Positions 35,449 through 44,671 of a stretch of 64,000 bases of DNA are shown here, piece after piece; positions within the stretch are counted from its first letter, which is position 1, and every line of letters starts with the position of its first letter. The DNA comes from Bradyrhizobium manausense. Lineage in GTDB: Bacteria > Pseudomonadota > Alphaproteobacteria > Rhizobiales > Xanthobacteraceae. The notes under the pieces were generated by a model. The model was given only the letters and a program-made list of their open reading frames with translations. It did not search any database and was not told where the DNA came from. The DNA is taken from NCBI RefSeq assembly GCF_018129685.1, contig NZ_JAFCLG010000001.1, forward strand, positions 992,001 to 1,056,000, in the 5' to 3' direction. The position numbers and the translations under genes are program-made.

Positions 35449-36362
35449 AGCTTGATCCCCGCCCGCGCCGCGGCCTGCGCCACGTATTTCTGCGTCTGCT
35501 CGAATGCGCCGGCAAGTGCCCTCGCCTTCGACATGTCGCTGATCTCGGCGAAATGCGCGGCGACCGCGTCCGGCGTCCACTCCGATTCCGGCAGGTTGAT
35601 GCCTTCGCTCTCCAGGATCTTGATCACGGCGAAGGAGCCGGCACCGGCGCCCATGATGGTGCGCGTCGGCGCGTCCTCGCTCAGCATGTACTCGACCGCG
35701 GGCGTGATCGCGTTCGGCTTCATGAGCTGCAGCGCCTGCGGCGGCAACAGCTCTTCGGTCATGCGGGTCGCGGCCGTCGGCGAGATGATGTTGACGCGGA
35801 TGTTGTTCTTGCGGCCTTCCTCGGCGAGCACGTTCATCAGGCCGACCATGCCCGATTTCGCCGCGCCGTAATTGGCCTGGCCGAAATTGCCGTAGAGGCC
35901 GGACGACGAGGTCGTCAGCACGATGCGGCCGTAATTGCGGTCGCGCATGCCGGCCCAGACCGCCTTGCAGCAGTAGAAGGTGCCGACGAGATGCACGTCG
36001 AGCACCTTCTGGAAATCGGCGGCTTCCATCTTGCCGAACGACTTGTCACGCAGGATGCCGGCATTGGCGCACATGATGTCCACGCTGCCCCACTCCCTGG
36101 TGGCGCGCTCGACCATGGCGGTGACCTGCTCGAAATTCGAGACGTCGGCGCCGTCGGCCATCGCGGTGCCGCCGACTTTCCGGATCTCCTCGACCACGGC
36201 CTCCGCCGGCGACAGCGAGCCGCCGCTGCCGTCGCGTGCGCCGCCGAAATCGTTGACCACGACTTTCGCGCCGCGGCTGGCGAGCCCGAGCGCATGCGCC
36301 CTGCCGAGACCATTGCCTGCGCCGGTGACGATGGCGACGCGTCCGTCAAACCTGATTGCCAT
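35445..36362 (-). CDS. SDR family 3-hydroxyacyl-CoA dehydrogenase-like protein
   Basis: This 305-residue SDR has cofactor motif TGAGNGLGRAHALGLA and active site YGAAKSG preceded by the Ser of TTSSSGLYGNFGQANYGA. The early VVVNDFGGARDGSGGSLSPAEAVVEEI stretch is characteristic of the multifunctional-enzyme-2 type (3R)-hydroxyacyl-CoA dehydrogenases of beta-oxidation. Together with the MaoC hydratase and acyl-CoA ligase upstream it forms a likely ligase-hydratase-dehydrogenase set. Its stop overlaps the following flavoprotein CTG by 4 nt. Confidence 0.87.
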   Translation of the reverse strand: MAIRFDGRVAIVTGAGNGLGRAHALGLASRGAKVVVNDFGGARDGSGGSLSPAEAVVEEIRKVGGTAMADGADVSNFEQVTAMVERATREWGSVDIMCANAGILRDKSFGKMEAADFQKVLDVHLVGTFYCCKAVWAGMRDRNYGRIVLTTSSSGLYGNFGQANYGAAKSGMVGLMNVLAEEGRKNNIRVNIISPTAATRMTEELLPPQALQLMKPNAITPAVEYMLSEDAPTRTIMGAGAGSFAVIKILESEGINLPESEWTPDAVAAHFAEISDMSKARALAGAFEQTQKYVAQAAARAGIKL

Positions 36363-36383
36363 TGTGCTTCCTTGTGCTTTCTT

Positions 36384-36528
36384 CCCTTCTCCCCTTGCGG
36401 GAGAAGGTGGCGCGAAGCGCCGGATGAGGGATATGTCTCGGCTGATGAGCGCGTGGAGAGATACCTCTCACCCGGCTTCATCTCGCTCCGCTCGATTTCG
36501 CCACCCTTTCCCACAAGGGGAGAGGGTG
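36384..36528. repeat. palindromic repeat (family F)
   Basis: A stem CCCTTCTCCC / GGGAGAAGG near 36384 is followed by GCGCGAAGCGCC and, at the far end, the approximate mirror image CCACCCTTTCCCAC...GGGGAGAGGGTG. It is an imperfect long palindrome between the MaoC and SDR genes. No gene is seen in the 36363-36591 gap. Confidence 0.65.
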
Positions 36529-36591
36529 CACCGAGCGCGCTTTGACACGCTTTTGAGCAGCGACGAAGGGCTTGGTCAAGCCCGCCCGGAC

Positions 36592-37068
36592 CTACGCGAA
36601 ATAGATCAACCCCAGCCAGTCGGCGACCAGCGCGGGCTTGTCCTCGCCTTCGATCTCGACCGTCACGTTGGTACGGGACTGCAACTCGTTGGGCTTGCGG
36701 ACCCTGGCCTCGGCCAGCACGAAACGGCCGCGGACGCGCTTGCCTGAGCGCACCGGCGAAATGAAGCGCAATTTGTCGAAGCCGTAATTCACGCCCATCG
36801 TGGTGCCCGCAATCGCCGGCATCACTTCGTAGGACATCACTGACAACATCGACATGGTCAGGAAGCCGTGCGCGATGGTGGTGCCGAACGCGGTGTCCTT
36901 GGCCCTCACCGGGTCAACATGGATGAACTGGTGATCCTCGGTCACGTCGGCATAGGTGTCGATGCGGGGCTGATCGATCAGGTGCCAGGACGAGACTCCG
37001 ATCTCCTTGCCGACCAAGGCCTGATAGGCCTCCAGCGTGATCGGCGGCGACTTCCAAATCTGGTTCAC
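36592..37068 (-). CDS. MaoC family dehydratase
   Basis: This 158-residue single hot-dog protein has DVTEDHQFIHVDPVRAKDTAFGTTIAHGFLTMSML, which carries the hydratase-2 Asp-His catalytic motif (D-x-N/Q-x-x-H) and the following GxxxxHG. It should hydrate trans-2-enoyl-CoA to (R)-3-hydroxyacyl-CoA. The GTG start immediately follows the ligase TGA (TGAGTG). The downstream SDR is a candidate for the next step. Confidence 0.88.
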   Translation of the reverse strand: MNQIWKSPPITLEAYQALVGKEIGVSSWHLIDQPRIDTYADVTEDHQFIHVDPVRAKDTAFGTTIAHGFLTMSMLSVMSYEVMPAIAGTTMGVNYGFDKLRFISPVRSGKRVRGRFVLAEARVRKPNELQSRTNVTVEIEGEDKPALVADWLGLIYFA

Positions 37069-38787
37069 TCAGGTCTCACTTCTTGTTTTCGGCAGCTCCG
37101 GAAAATCCTCCTCACGGAATTCCCGGCCGCGCAGCGGATCGTCGCGATCATTGTCGCGTTCGAGCCGTCGTAGCTGCACGCGGCGGATTTTGCCAGAGAT
37201 CGTCTTCGGCAGTTCGGTGACGATCTCGAGCCGGCGGACGCGCTTGAACGGCGCCAGGCGCGTGTGCAGGTGCTTGAAGATGGACAGTGCCGTCTCCGGC
37301 GTCCGCTCCGCGCCTGATGTCAGCAACACGAAGGCCTTGGGGATCGCGAGCCGGATGGGATCCGGGCTCGGCACCACCGCGGCCTCCGCGACGAGCTCAT
37401 GCTCGAGCAGCACGCTCTCCAGTTCGAACGGGCTGATGCGATAGTCGGAGGATTTGAAAACGTCGTCGGAGCGGCCGACGAAGGTGAGATAGCCATCCTC
37501 GTCGGCGAAGACCACGTCGCCGCTGCGATAGAGCTCGCCCTCTGCGCCCGAGAGCTTGCCGTCGTCACCCTGATAGCCCTGCATCAGGCCTGCTGGACGA
37601 TCGGCACCAAGCAGGAGAGCCACCTCGCCCTCCTTGGCCGGATGGCCATCGGCATCGCTGACCTGCACGCGATAGCCGGGCAACGGGCGGCCCATCGAGC
37701 CGACCTTGATCTTTTGCCCCGGCGAGTTGCCGGCGAGCGCAGTCGTTTCAGTCTGGCCGTAACCATCGCGGATGGTGAGGCCCCAGGCGGCCTGCACCTG
37801 GTCGATCACTTCGGGATTGAGCGGTTCGCCGGCGCCGCAGACTTCGCGAAGGGCCATCTTGAACGAGGCCAGGTTCTCCTGGATGAACAACCGCCACACG
37901 GTCGGTGGCGCGCACAGCGTGGTGACGCCGCAGCGGCCAATAGTGGCGAGCAGGCTCTTCGCGTCGAAGCGCGGCTGGTTGACGACGAACACGGTGGCGC
38001 CCGCGTTCCACGGCGCGAAGAAGCAGCTCCAGGCGTGCTTGGCCCAGCCGGGCGACGAGATGTTGAGATGGACGTCGCCCGGTTTCAGCCCGATCCAGTA
38101 CATCGTGGAGAGATGGCCGACGGGGTAGCTGCGCTGGCTGTGCCGGACGAGTTTTGGCTTCGCCGTCGTGCCCGAGGTGAAATAGAGCAGCATCGGGTCG
38201 TCGGCATTGGTCGGACCATCGGGCGTGAAGCTCTCCGACGCCTTCGCAGCCTCGTCAAAAGCGAGCCAGCCATCGGATGCCTCGCCCACCACGATACGGG
38301 CGACACCGTCAACGCCAAGGCTCGCGAACTTCGCAACCTGGTCCTGCGCAGCCACCACCGCCTTCGCTCTGCCGCGATCGAGCCGGTCGCGCAGCTCCTC
38401 GGCGGTGAGCAGCGTCGTCGCGGGAATCACGACGACGCCGAGCTTGATTGCCGCGAGCATGGTCTCCCACAGCGGAACCACATTGCCGAGCAGCAACAGC
38501 AGGTGATCACCGCGTTTCAGGCCCTGCGCGCGAAGGAAGTTGGCGACCTGATTGGAACGCTTCGACAGCGCCGCGAACGACAGTTTCGTCTGCTTGTCCT
38601 GCGCGGCGTCGACGATCCAGAGCGCGGGCCGATCCTTGCTCTCCGCATTTGTCGCGAGCTCGGCGTCGAACCAGTCGAGGGCCCAGTTGAAGGGGGCAGG
38701 ATCGGGCCAGCGGAAGTCTTTGACCGCTGTCTCGTAATCCGTGCGGTGCTGAAGAAGAAATGCGCGCGCGTCCTGAAATGTCGTCAT
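37069..38787 (-). CDS. acyl-CoA synthetase (AMP-forming)
   Basis: This 572-residue adenylate-forming ligase has P-loop YFTSGTTAKPKLVRHSQ, A5 DGYGQTETT, A7/A8 YRSGDVVFADEDGYLTFVGRSDDVFK and the C-terminal Lys motif PKTISGKIRRVQL. It activates a carboxylic acid to its CoA thioester. The length and N-terminus resemble medium-chain or aromatic/short-chain acyl-CoA ligases. Context (MaoC, SDR, valine genes) points to fatty or branched-chain acids. It is immediately upstream of MaoC without a gap. Confidence 0.9.
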   Translation of the reverse strand: MTTFQDARAFLLQHRTDYETAVKDFRWPDPAPFNWALDWFDAELATNAESKDRPALWIVDAAQDKQTKLSFAALSKRSNQVANFLRAQGLKRGDHLLLLLGNVVPLWETMLAAIKLGVVVIPATTLLTAEELRDRLDRGRAKAVVAAQDQVAKFASLGVDGVARIVVGEASDGWLAFDEAAKASESFTPDGPTNADDPMLLYFTSGTTAKPKLVRHSQRSYPVGHLSTMYWIGLKPGDVHLNISSPGWAKHAWSCFFAPWNAGATVFVVNQPRFDAKSLLATIGRCGVTTLCAPPTVWRLFIQENLASFKMALREVCGAGEPLNPEVIDQVQAAWGLTIRDGYGQTETTALAGNSPGQKIKVGSMGRPLPGYRVQVSDADGHPAKEGEVALLLGADRPAGLMQGYQGDDGKLSGAEGELYRSGDVVFADEDGYLTFVGRSDDVFKSSDYRISPFELESVLLEHELVAEAAVVPSPDPIRLAIPKAFVLLTSGAERTPETALSIFKHLHTRLAPFKRVRRLEIVTELPKTISGKIRRVQLRRLERDNDRDDPLRGREFREEDFPELPKTRSET

Positions 38788-38810
38788 CCGGCTTCACCAC
38801 GTTCACTGCC

Positions 38811-38906
38811 GTCATCCTGAGGAGCCGCGAAGCGGCGTCTCGAAGGATGGCCACAGATACCGTCTTCTCATCCTTCGAGGCTCGCGTTGCTCGCACCTCA
38901 GGATGA
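38811..38906. repeat. double palindromic repeat (family D)
   Basis: Hairpin 1 (38811-38848) starts GTCATCCTGAGGAGCCGC, and the second begins TCATCCTTCGAGG and ends CCTCAGGATGA. The right end overlaps the end of mmsB and provides its TGA stop (38898-38900 on the minus strand). Confidence 0.82.
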
Positions 38907-39794
38907 TTTCGATCGAGCAAGTCCCCTAACGTGCTTGATAATCCCGGAAAAATCCACCCCGCCCTGGCCGGCCTTGTCGAACGCCTGGTAGATCTCCTGC
39001 GCATGCTGGCCGAGCGGCGTCGCTGCGCCTGCGGCCTTCGCGGCGTCCTGCGCAAGGGTCAGATCCTTCACCATGAGCGCCGAGGCAAAACCCGGCTTGT
39101 AGTCGTTGTTGGCGGGCGAGGTCGGCACCGGCCCCGGGACTGGACAATAGGTCGTGAGCGACCAGCACTGACCCGATGAGGTCGAGGCCACGTCGAACAG
39201 CGCCTGGTGCGAGAGGCCGAGTTTTTCGCCCAGCGCAAAGGCCTCGCTCACCGCGATCATGGAAATGCCGAGGATCATGTTGTTGCAGATCTTGGCCGCC
39301 TGGCCTGCTCCGGCGCCTCCGCAATGGACGATCTTCTTGCCCATCTTCTCCAGCACGGGCTTTGCTGCCGCGAACGCGCCCTCCTCGCCGCCGCACATGA
39401 AGGTGAGTGTCGCACCCTTGGCGCCGCCGGTGCCGCCGGAGACCGGCGCGTCGACCGAGAGCACGCCATTCCTGGCCGCGAGCTCATGGGCGGCCCTCGC
39501 GCTCTCGACGTCGATGGTGGAGCTGTCGATGATCAGAGTGCCCTTGGTCATGGCGGGAACGACCTCGTTCCAGACGCCGAGCACATGCTTGCCTGCGGGA
39601 AGCATGGTGACGACGACGTCAGCACCCTTGACTGCGCCAGCGGCGCTGTCCGCGATGTCGGCGCCATCGGCCTTGGCCTGATTGCGGGAGGCTTCGACGA
39701 GATCGAACGCCACCACCTTGTGGCCGGCCTTGACCAGGTTGGCGGCCATCGGGCCGCCCATATTGCCGAGACCGATGAATGCGATCATGGCCAT
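38898..39794 (-). CDS. mmsB: 3-hydroxyisobutyrate dehydrogenase
   Basis: This 298-residue enzyme oxidises 3-hydroxyisobutyrate to methylmalonate semialdehyde in valine breakdown. The NAD-binding FIGLGNMGGPMAANL, substrate-binding DAPVSGGTGGAKGATLTF and catalytic Lys in GAGQAAKICNNM are all present. The length is standard. It is encoded between 3-hydroxyisobutyryl-CoA hydrolase (28 bp upstream) and the acyl-CoA ligase. Its stop codon is in a palindromic repeat. Confidence 0.93.
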   Translation of the reverse strand: MAMIAFIGLGNMGGPMAANLVKAGHKVVAFDLVEASRNQAKADGADIADSAAGAVKGADVVVTMLPAGKHVLGVWNEVVPAMTKGTLIIDSSTIDVESARAAHELAARNGVLSVDAPVSGGTGGAKGATLTFMCGGEEGAFAAAKPVLEKMGKKIVHCGGAGAGQAAKICNNMILGISMIAVSEAFALGEKLGLSHQALFDVASTSSGQCWSLTTYCPVPGPVPTSPANNDYKPGFASALMVKDLTLAQDAAKAAGAATPLGQHAQEIYQAFDKAGQGGVDFSGIIKHVRGLARSKSS

Positions 39795-39822
39795 TGTCGT
39801 TTCCTCCGCTTGAGTGACGTTG

Positions 39823-40890
39823 TTAGTTGAACTTCAGCTCGTCCGCGCCGATCTCGGCCAGATACGGCGCCAGCATTTCCTGTGTCACATCCTCGATACG
39901 CGGCGGCGACCAGATCGGATTGCGGTCCTTGTCGATCACGGCGGCGCGCACGCCTTCGCGGAAATCGTCGCTGCGGAAGACCTCCAGCGCGGCGCGATAT
40001 TCCCGCACCAGGCATTCTTCCAGGCTCGACGCGGTGCGCGCCAGCCGCAGCAGCTTCAGCGTCACCACCATGCCGCGCGGCGATTTTTCGTTGAGCGTCT
40101 TGAGGGTCGCCAGCGCAAACTCCGAGCCGTCGCGCTTGAGCGCAGCATAGATGTCTTCCATGCGGTCGAAGCCAAACAGTGCATCGATAACAGCTTCTTT
40201 GGCCGCGACCGGGCCTGCAGTCTCGCCAGTCGCAAAGCTATTGATGAGCTTGGTGACCTCGGCCGCGGTCACGCCCTGGCCAACCTTCGTCAGCGCCTCT
40301 CGTAGCACCGGCCATTTCGCCGCTGGTACAACGGCATCCGCGAACTTTGCATGGATCGCGTCAGGACCATTCATGGTCTGGCCGGTCAACCCGAAATAGG
40401 TGCCGATCTCTCCGGGCGATCGCGACAGCAGCCAGGTGCCGCCGACATCGGGGAAGAAGCCGAGGCCGACCTCGGGCATCGCCAGCCTGGTGCGATCGGT
40501 GACGACACGGTGGCTGGCGTGGCCTGACAGCCCGACGCCGCCGCCCATGACGAGGCCATCCATGAATGCGACATAGGGCTTCGGATATCTCGCGATCCGC
40601 GCGTTCATGACGTATTCCTGACGCCAGAACCGGGCGCCGAGATCGCCGCCTTCGCGCGAGCTTTCCCAGAGGCCGCGAATGTCGCCGCCAGCGCAGAGAC
40701 CGCGCTCGCCGGCGCCTTCCAGAATGATCAAAGCGACCTCAGGATTCCTCGCGAAGCGGTCGAGGGCTGCGTCGATGCCTTCCGACATCTCCAGCGTCAT
40801 GGCGTTGATCGCCTTGGGCCGATTGAGGCGGATAACGCCCGCCGCGCCCTCGCGGCGAACGATGAGATCGCCCTCCTCCACGGAGCTCAT
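39823..40890 (-). CDS. 3-hydroxyisobutyryl-CoA hydrolase
   Basis: This 355-residue member of the crotonase superfamily has the oxyanion-hole motifs GAGERGLCAGGDIR and FMDGLVMGGGVGLSGHASHRV. MPEVGLGFFPDVGGTWLLSR is the family phrase that separates HIBCH-type hydrolases from hydratases. It releases free 3-hydroxyisobutyrate. The ATG overlaps the TGA of the upstream acyl-CoA dehydrogenase (ATGA), so translation is coupled. Confidence 0.92.
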   Translation of the reverse strand: MSSVEEGDLIVRREGAAGVIRLNRPKAINAMTLEMSEGIDAALDRFARNPEVALIILEGAGERGLCAGGDIRGLWESSREGGDLGARFWRQEYVMNARIARYPKPYVAFMDGLVMGGGVGLSGHASHRVVTDRTRLAMPEVGLGFFPDVGGTWLLSRSPGEIGTYFGLTGQTMNGPDAIHAKFADAVVPAAKWPVLREALTKVGQGVTAAEVTKLINSFATGETAGPVAAKEAVIDALFGFDRMEDIYAALKRDGSEFALATLKTLNEKSPRGMVVTLKLLRLARTASSLEECLVREYRAALEVFRSDDFREGVRAAVIDKDRNPIWSPPRIEDVTQEMLAPYLAEIGADELKFN

Positions 40891-42032
40891 CGCACGCCCT
40901 CGATCAATTTGCGCGCCACGATGAGCCGCATGATTTCATTGGTGCCTTCGAGGATCTGGTGCACGCGCAGATCGCGCACGATCTTCTCGATGCCGTATTC
41001 GCTGAGGTAGCCATAGCCTCCGTGGAGCTGCAGGGCATGATTGGCGACCTCGAAGCCGACATCGGTCCCAAAACGCTTGGCCATCGCGCAGAGCATGGTG
41101 GCATCGGGATCCTTGCGGTCGAGCGCGGCAGCAGCTCGCCACAGGAAGGTGCGCGCAGCCTCGAGCTCGATCGCCATGTCGGCGAGCTTGAATTGCAGGG
41201 CCTGGAATTCGTCCAGACGTTTTCCAAAGGCCTTGCGCTCCTTCATGTAGGCGCGCGCCTTGTCGAGCGCCGTTTGGGCGCCACCAATAGAACACGCCGT
41301 GATGTTGAGGCGGCCGCCGTCCAGACCAGCCATCGCGATCTTGAAGCCGACGCCCTCCTCGCTCAACCGGTTCGCGACCGGCACGCGGGCGTTCTCGAAC
41401 ATCACGGCGCGGGTCGGCTGTGCGTTCCAGCCCATCTTGCGCTCGTTGGCGCCGAACGACACGCCCGGCGTGTTGCCGTCGATGACGAGCGTCGAGATGC
41501 CACCGGGACCGTCACCGCCGGTCCGCACCATCGTCACCAGCAGATCGGTGCCGCCTGCGCCGGAGATGAATTGCTTCTGGCCGTTCAGCACATAATGATC
41601 GCCGTCGCGCGCGGCGCGGGTGCGCAGAGCCGCAGCGTCGGAGCCGGCGCCCGGCTCGGTCAGGCAGTAGCTCGCGATCAGTTCCATCGAGCAGAGCTTT
41701 GGCAGCCACTGACGACGCTGGGTGTCGCTGCCGAAGGCATCGATCATCCAGCTCGCCATGTTGTGGATGGAGATGAAGGCCGAGGTGGTCGGGCAGCCCG
41801 TTGCCAGCGCCTCGAAGATCAGCGCCGCGTCGAACCGGCTCAATGCGGAGCCGCCGACATCCTCGCGGATGTAGATGCCGCCCATTCCGAGCGTTGCGGC
41901 CTCGCGCATCACGTCGACGGGAAAGTGCTTCTCCTCGTCCCAGCGCAGCGCGTGCGGCGCGATCTTTTCCGCCGCAAACGCCAGCGCCATGTCGCGAACC
42001 GCGACCTGATCCTCGTTCAGAGCGAACTGCAT
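40887..42032 (-). CDS. acyl-CoA dehydrogenase, probably isobutyryl-CoA dehydrogenase
   Basis: This 381-residue flavoenzyme shows the FAD-binding CLTEPGAGSDAAALRT and the C-terminal signature RVHQILEGTNEIMRLI, with the catalytic Glu, and LHGGYGYLSEYGIEKI. The neighbouring mmsA, hydrolase and mmsB argue for isobutyryl-CoA or methylacyl-CoA as substrate rather than straight chains. It passes electrons to ETF. It precedes the hydrolase by a 4-nt overlap; a family-A palindrome separates it from mmsA. Confidence 0.88.
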   Translation of the reverse strand: MQFALNEDQVAVRDMALAFAAEKIAPHALRWDEEKHFPVDVMREAATLGMGGIYIREDVGGSALSRFDAALIFEALATGCPTTSAFISIHNMASWMIDAFGSDTQRRQWLPKLCSMELIASYCLTEPGAGSDAAALRTRAARDGDHYVLNGQKQFISGAGGTDLLVTMVRTGGDGPGGISTLVIDGNTPGVSFGANERKMGWNAQPTRAVMFENARVPVANRLSEEGVGFKIAMAGLDGGRLNITACSIGGAQTALDKARAYMKERKAFGKRLDEFQALQFKLADMAIELEAARTFLWRAAAALDRKDPDATMLCAMAKRFGTDVGFEVANHALQLHGGYGYLSEYGIEKIVRDLRVHQILEGTNEIMRLIVARKLIEGVR

Positions 42033-42058
42033 GCTGCCGCCTACCCTTTCACTCTATC

Positions 42059-42143
42059 GTCATTGCGAGCGCAGCGAAGCAATCCAGCATCCCTCCGTGG
42101 AGACAGTCCGGATTGCTTCGTCGCAAGAACTCCTCGCAATGAC
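42059..42143. repeat. palindromic repeat (family A), imperfect copy
   Basis: It begins GTCATTGCGAGCGCAGCG and ends CTCGCAATGAC, with inner GAAGCAATCC / GGATTGCTTC and a small insertion near 42120-42132 that breaks the right arm. It lies between mmsA and the acyl-CoA dehydrogenase gene within the operon. Confidence 0.8.
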
Positions 42144-42154
42144 GACCGAGGCCG

Positions 42155-43651
42155 TCACTTCATCAGCGGGATCGAGAACTCCGCGCCTTCCTTGACGCCG
42201 GACGGCCAGCGCGAGGTCACCGTCTTGGTCTTGGTGTAGAAGCGGACCGAATCCGGGCCGTGCTGGTTGAGATCGCCGAAGCCCGACTTTTTCCAGCCGC
42301 CGAAGGTGTAATAGGCGATCGGCACCGGGATCGGCACGTTGATGCCGACCATGCCGACGTTGACCCTGGCCGCGAAGTCGCGCGCGGCATCGCCGTCGCG
42401 GGTGAAGATGGCAACGCCGTTGCCGTAATCATGCTCCGACGGCAGCGCCAGCGCCTCCTTGTAGTCGTGCGCGCGCACGACCGAGAGCACGGGGCCAAAG
42501 ATCTCTTCCTTGTAGATCCGCATGTCCTTGGTGACGTTGTCGAACAGCGAACCACCGAGATAGAAGCCCTTCTCGTAGCCCTGCATCTTGAAGCCGCGAC
42601 CGTCGACCGCCAGCGTGGCGCCTTCCTTGACGCCGATGTCGATATAGCTCTTGACCTTCTCGACCGCCTCGCGGGTCACCAGCGGACCGTAATCGGCCGA
42701 CGGATCGATCGAGGTGCCGATCTTCAGGCTCTCGACGCGCGGGATCAGCTTTTCCATCAGGCGGTCGGCGGTGGATTTGCCGACGGGAACGGCAACGGAG
42801 ACCGCCATGCAGCGCTCGCCGGCCGAGCCGTAGCCGGCGCCGATCAGCGCGTCGACGGCCTGGTCCATGTCGGCATCGGGCATGACGATGGCGTGGTTCT
42901 TGGCGCCGCCAAAGCACTGGCAGCGCTTGCCGGTCTGGGCGGCGCGCTCGTAGATGTACTGCGCGATCGGCGTGGAGCCGACGAAGCCGATGGCCTTGAT
43001 ATCAGGATCGTCCAGGATGGCGTCGACCGCTTCCTTGTCGCCGTTGACGACGTTGAGGATGCCGGCCGGCAGGCCCGCTTCCATCATGAGTTCGGCGAGC
43101 AGCATCGGCACGCCGGGGTCACGTTCCGACGGCTTCAGGATGAAGGCGTTGCCGCAAGCGATCGCGGGCGCGAACTTCCACATCGGGATCATCGCCGGGA
43201 AATTAAACGGCGTGATGCCGGCGACGACGCCGAGCGGCTGGCGCATGGAGTAGATGTCGATGCCGGGGCCGGCGCCCTCGGTGTACTCGCCCTTCATCAA
43301 ATGCGGGATGCCGCAAGCGAACTCGGCGACCTCGAGGCCGCGCTGGATGTCGCCCTTGGCGTCGGGCACGGTCTTGCCGTGCTCGCGAGCAAGCAGTTCG
43401 GCGAGCTTGTCGTAGTCGCGCTGCACCAGCTCGACGAATTTCATCATGACGCGAGCGCGGCGCTGCGGGTTGGTCGCGGCCCATTCGGGCTGCGCCGCGC
43501 GGGCGTTCTCGACAGCGGCGCGGACTTCGGCCTTGGACGCCAGCGCGACCTTGGCCTGAACGTCACCGGTCATCGGCTCGAAGACGTCGGCGGTGCGGCC
43601 CGAGGTGCCCTTGACCTCCTTGCCACCGATGAAATGTCCGATTGAACGCAT
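42155..43651 (-). CDS. mmsA: CoA-acylating methylmalonate-semialdehyde dehydrogenase
   Basis: This 498-residue aldehyde dehydrogenase converts methylmalonate semialdehyde plus CoA and NAD to propionyl-CoA and CO2. The catalytic Cys is in GYGSAGERCMAVSVAV, preceded by FVGSTPIAQYIYERA and CFGGAKNHAIVMPDAD, which are diagnostic of the CoA-dependent MMSDH subgroup. MRSIGHFIGGKEVKG at 43651 is the normal start. First gene of the leftward valine operon, divergent from the LysR regulator. Confidence 0.95.
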   Translation of the reverse strand: MRSIGHFIGGKEVKGTSGRTADVFEPMTGDVQAKVALASKAEVRAAVENARAAQPEWAATNPQRRARVMMKFVELVQRDYDKLAELLAREHGKTVPDAKGDIQRGLEVAEFACGIPHLMKGEYTEGAGPGIDIYSMRQPLGVVAGITPFNFPAMIPMWKFAPAIACGNAFILKPSERDPGVPMLLAELMMEAGLPAGILNVVNGDKEAVDAILDDPDIKAIGFVGSTPIAQYIYERAAQTGKRCQCFGGAKNHAIVMPDADMDQAVDALIGAGYGSAGERCMAVSVAVPVGKSTADRLMEKLIPRVESLKIGTSIDPSADYGPLVTREAVEKVKSYIDIGVKEGATLAVDGRGFKMQGYEKGFYLGGSLFDNVTKDMRIYKEEIFGPVLSVVRAHDYKEALALPSEHDYGNGVAIFTRDGDAARDFAARVNVGMVGINVPIPVPIAYYTFGGWKKSGFGDLNQHGPDSVRFYTKTKTVTSRWPSGVKEGAEFSIPLMK

Positions 43652-43702
43652 GGAATGATCTCCTTCAGGCCAGCCTGTTCGCTTTGACAAAAGCTATCGA
43701 CC

Positions 43703-43736
43703 TGCATTTTATGGGATTCAAGTCTGAGATAATGCA
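43703..43736. promoter_or_regulatory. possible LysR binding region between mmsA and its regulator
   Basis: Hexamers TGCATT (43703-43708) and AATGCA (43731-43736) form an inverted repeat with 22 nt between them in the divergent intergenic region. They are candidates for regulator contact, but LysR sites usually show T-N11-A and this one does not, so support is weak. Confidence 0.3.
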
Positions 43737-43752
43737 CCATAGATGTGCGAAA

Positions 43753-44661
43753 ATGCTGGATCAAGGTCACATCGACTGGGACGACTTCCGTTTCGTGCTG
43801 GCCATCGTGCGGGGCGGCTCGGTGTCGGCCGCGGCGAAACAACTCGGGGTCGACCACGCCACGGTCATCCGACGCGTCGACCGGCTGGAAAAGCACCTCT
43901 CGGCGAAACTGTTCGACCGGCGCAAGACCGGCTACCTCCTCACCGAAGCTGGCCAGCGCGTCGCCGACAGCGCAGAAGCGATGGAATCGACCATCGTCGC
44001 CAACCAGGAGCAGGTTGGCGGCTCGGTGGCCCGGCTGACGGGCACGGTGCGGATCGGCGCGCCCGACGGATTCGGCACCGCTTTCCTGGCGCCGCGGCTG
44101 GCGCCCTTCGCTGACCGCTATCCCGACCTCGATCTGCAGCTTGTCGCGACCGCACGGCTGTTCAGTCTCTCCAAGCGCGAGGCCGACATCGCGATCAGCC
44201 TGACCATGCCGAAGGAAGGTCGCATCGTCGGCCGCAAGCTGCTGGACTACCGCCTCGGGCTTTATGCCTCGCCCGGTTATCTCGACCGCTTCCCGGCAAT
44301 CTCCTCGCGCGAGGAACTGCCACAACACCGCTTCGTCGGCTACATCGAGGAGCTTTTGTTCACGCCGGAGCTCGATTACCTGCCGCAAGTCTCGCCGCGG
44401 ATCTCCGCGCGCTTCCGCAGTGCCAACCTGATCGCCCAGCTCAACGCCACCCTCGCGGGCTTCGGCATCGCGGTGTTGCCGCATTTCATGGCGAGCGACT
44501 ATCCGCAGCTCGTGGCCGTGCTGCCGGAGGAAGTTTCGATCACCAGGACGTTCTGGATGCTGATGCACGCCGACAGCAAGGATCTCGCGCGGATCAGGGC
44601 GGTGGCCGATTACATTGGCGAGATCGTGGAGCGCGAGCGGCCGTTGTTTGCGGGGCGGTAA
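43753..44661 (+). CDS. LysR family transcriptional regulator, divergent from mmsA
   Basis: This LysR protein has about 302 residues. The N-terminal winged helix-turn-helix contains IDWDDFRFVLAIVRGGSVSAAA, then QLGVDHATVIRRVDRLEKHL. The effector domain (about 95-300) has the two-lobed pattern including VRIGAPDGFGTAFLAPRL and AGFGIAVLPHFMASDYPQL. Starts at 43732 or 43642 are possible; MLDQGHIDWDD at 43753 is closest to family length. Its position, divergent from the valine operon, makes mmsA and the following genes the obvious targets. The inducer is likely a valine-pathway intermediate (inference). Confidence 0.87.
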   Translation: MLDQGHIDWDDFRFVLAIVRGGSVSAAAKQLGVDHATVIRRVDRLEKHLSAKLFDRRKTGYLLTEAGQRVADSAEAMESTIVANQEQVGGSVARLTGTVRIGAPDGFGTAFLAPRLAPFADRYPDLDLQLVATARLFSLSKREADIAISLTMPKEGRIVGRKLLDYRLGLYASPGYLDRFPAISSREELPQHRFVGYIEELLFTPELDYLPQVSPRISARFRSANLIAQLNATLAGFGIAVLPHFMASDYPQLVAVLPEEVSITRTFWMLMHADSKDLARIRAVADYIGEIVERERPLFAGR

Positions 44662-44671
44662 AAGAGGGTCT

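Noticed and set aside
37399..38820. 473-codon plus-strand frame opposite the acyl-CoA ligase
   Set aside because: It is fully overlapped by a gene with all adenylation motifs; the frame shows no family.
42260..43645. 461-codon plus-strand frame opposite mmsA
   Set aside because: It is a mirror of the conserved mmsA gene with no recognisable motif and no ribosome binding site; a shadow of GC-rich codon bias.
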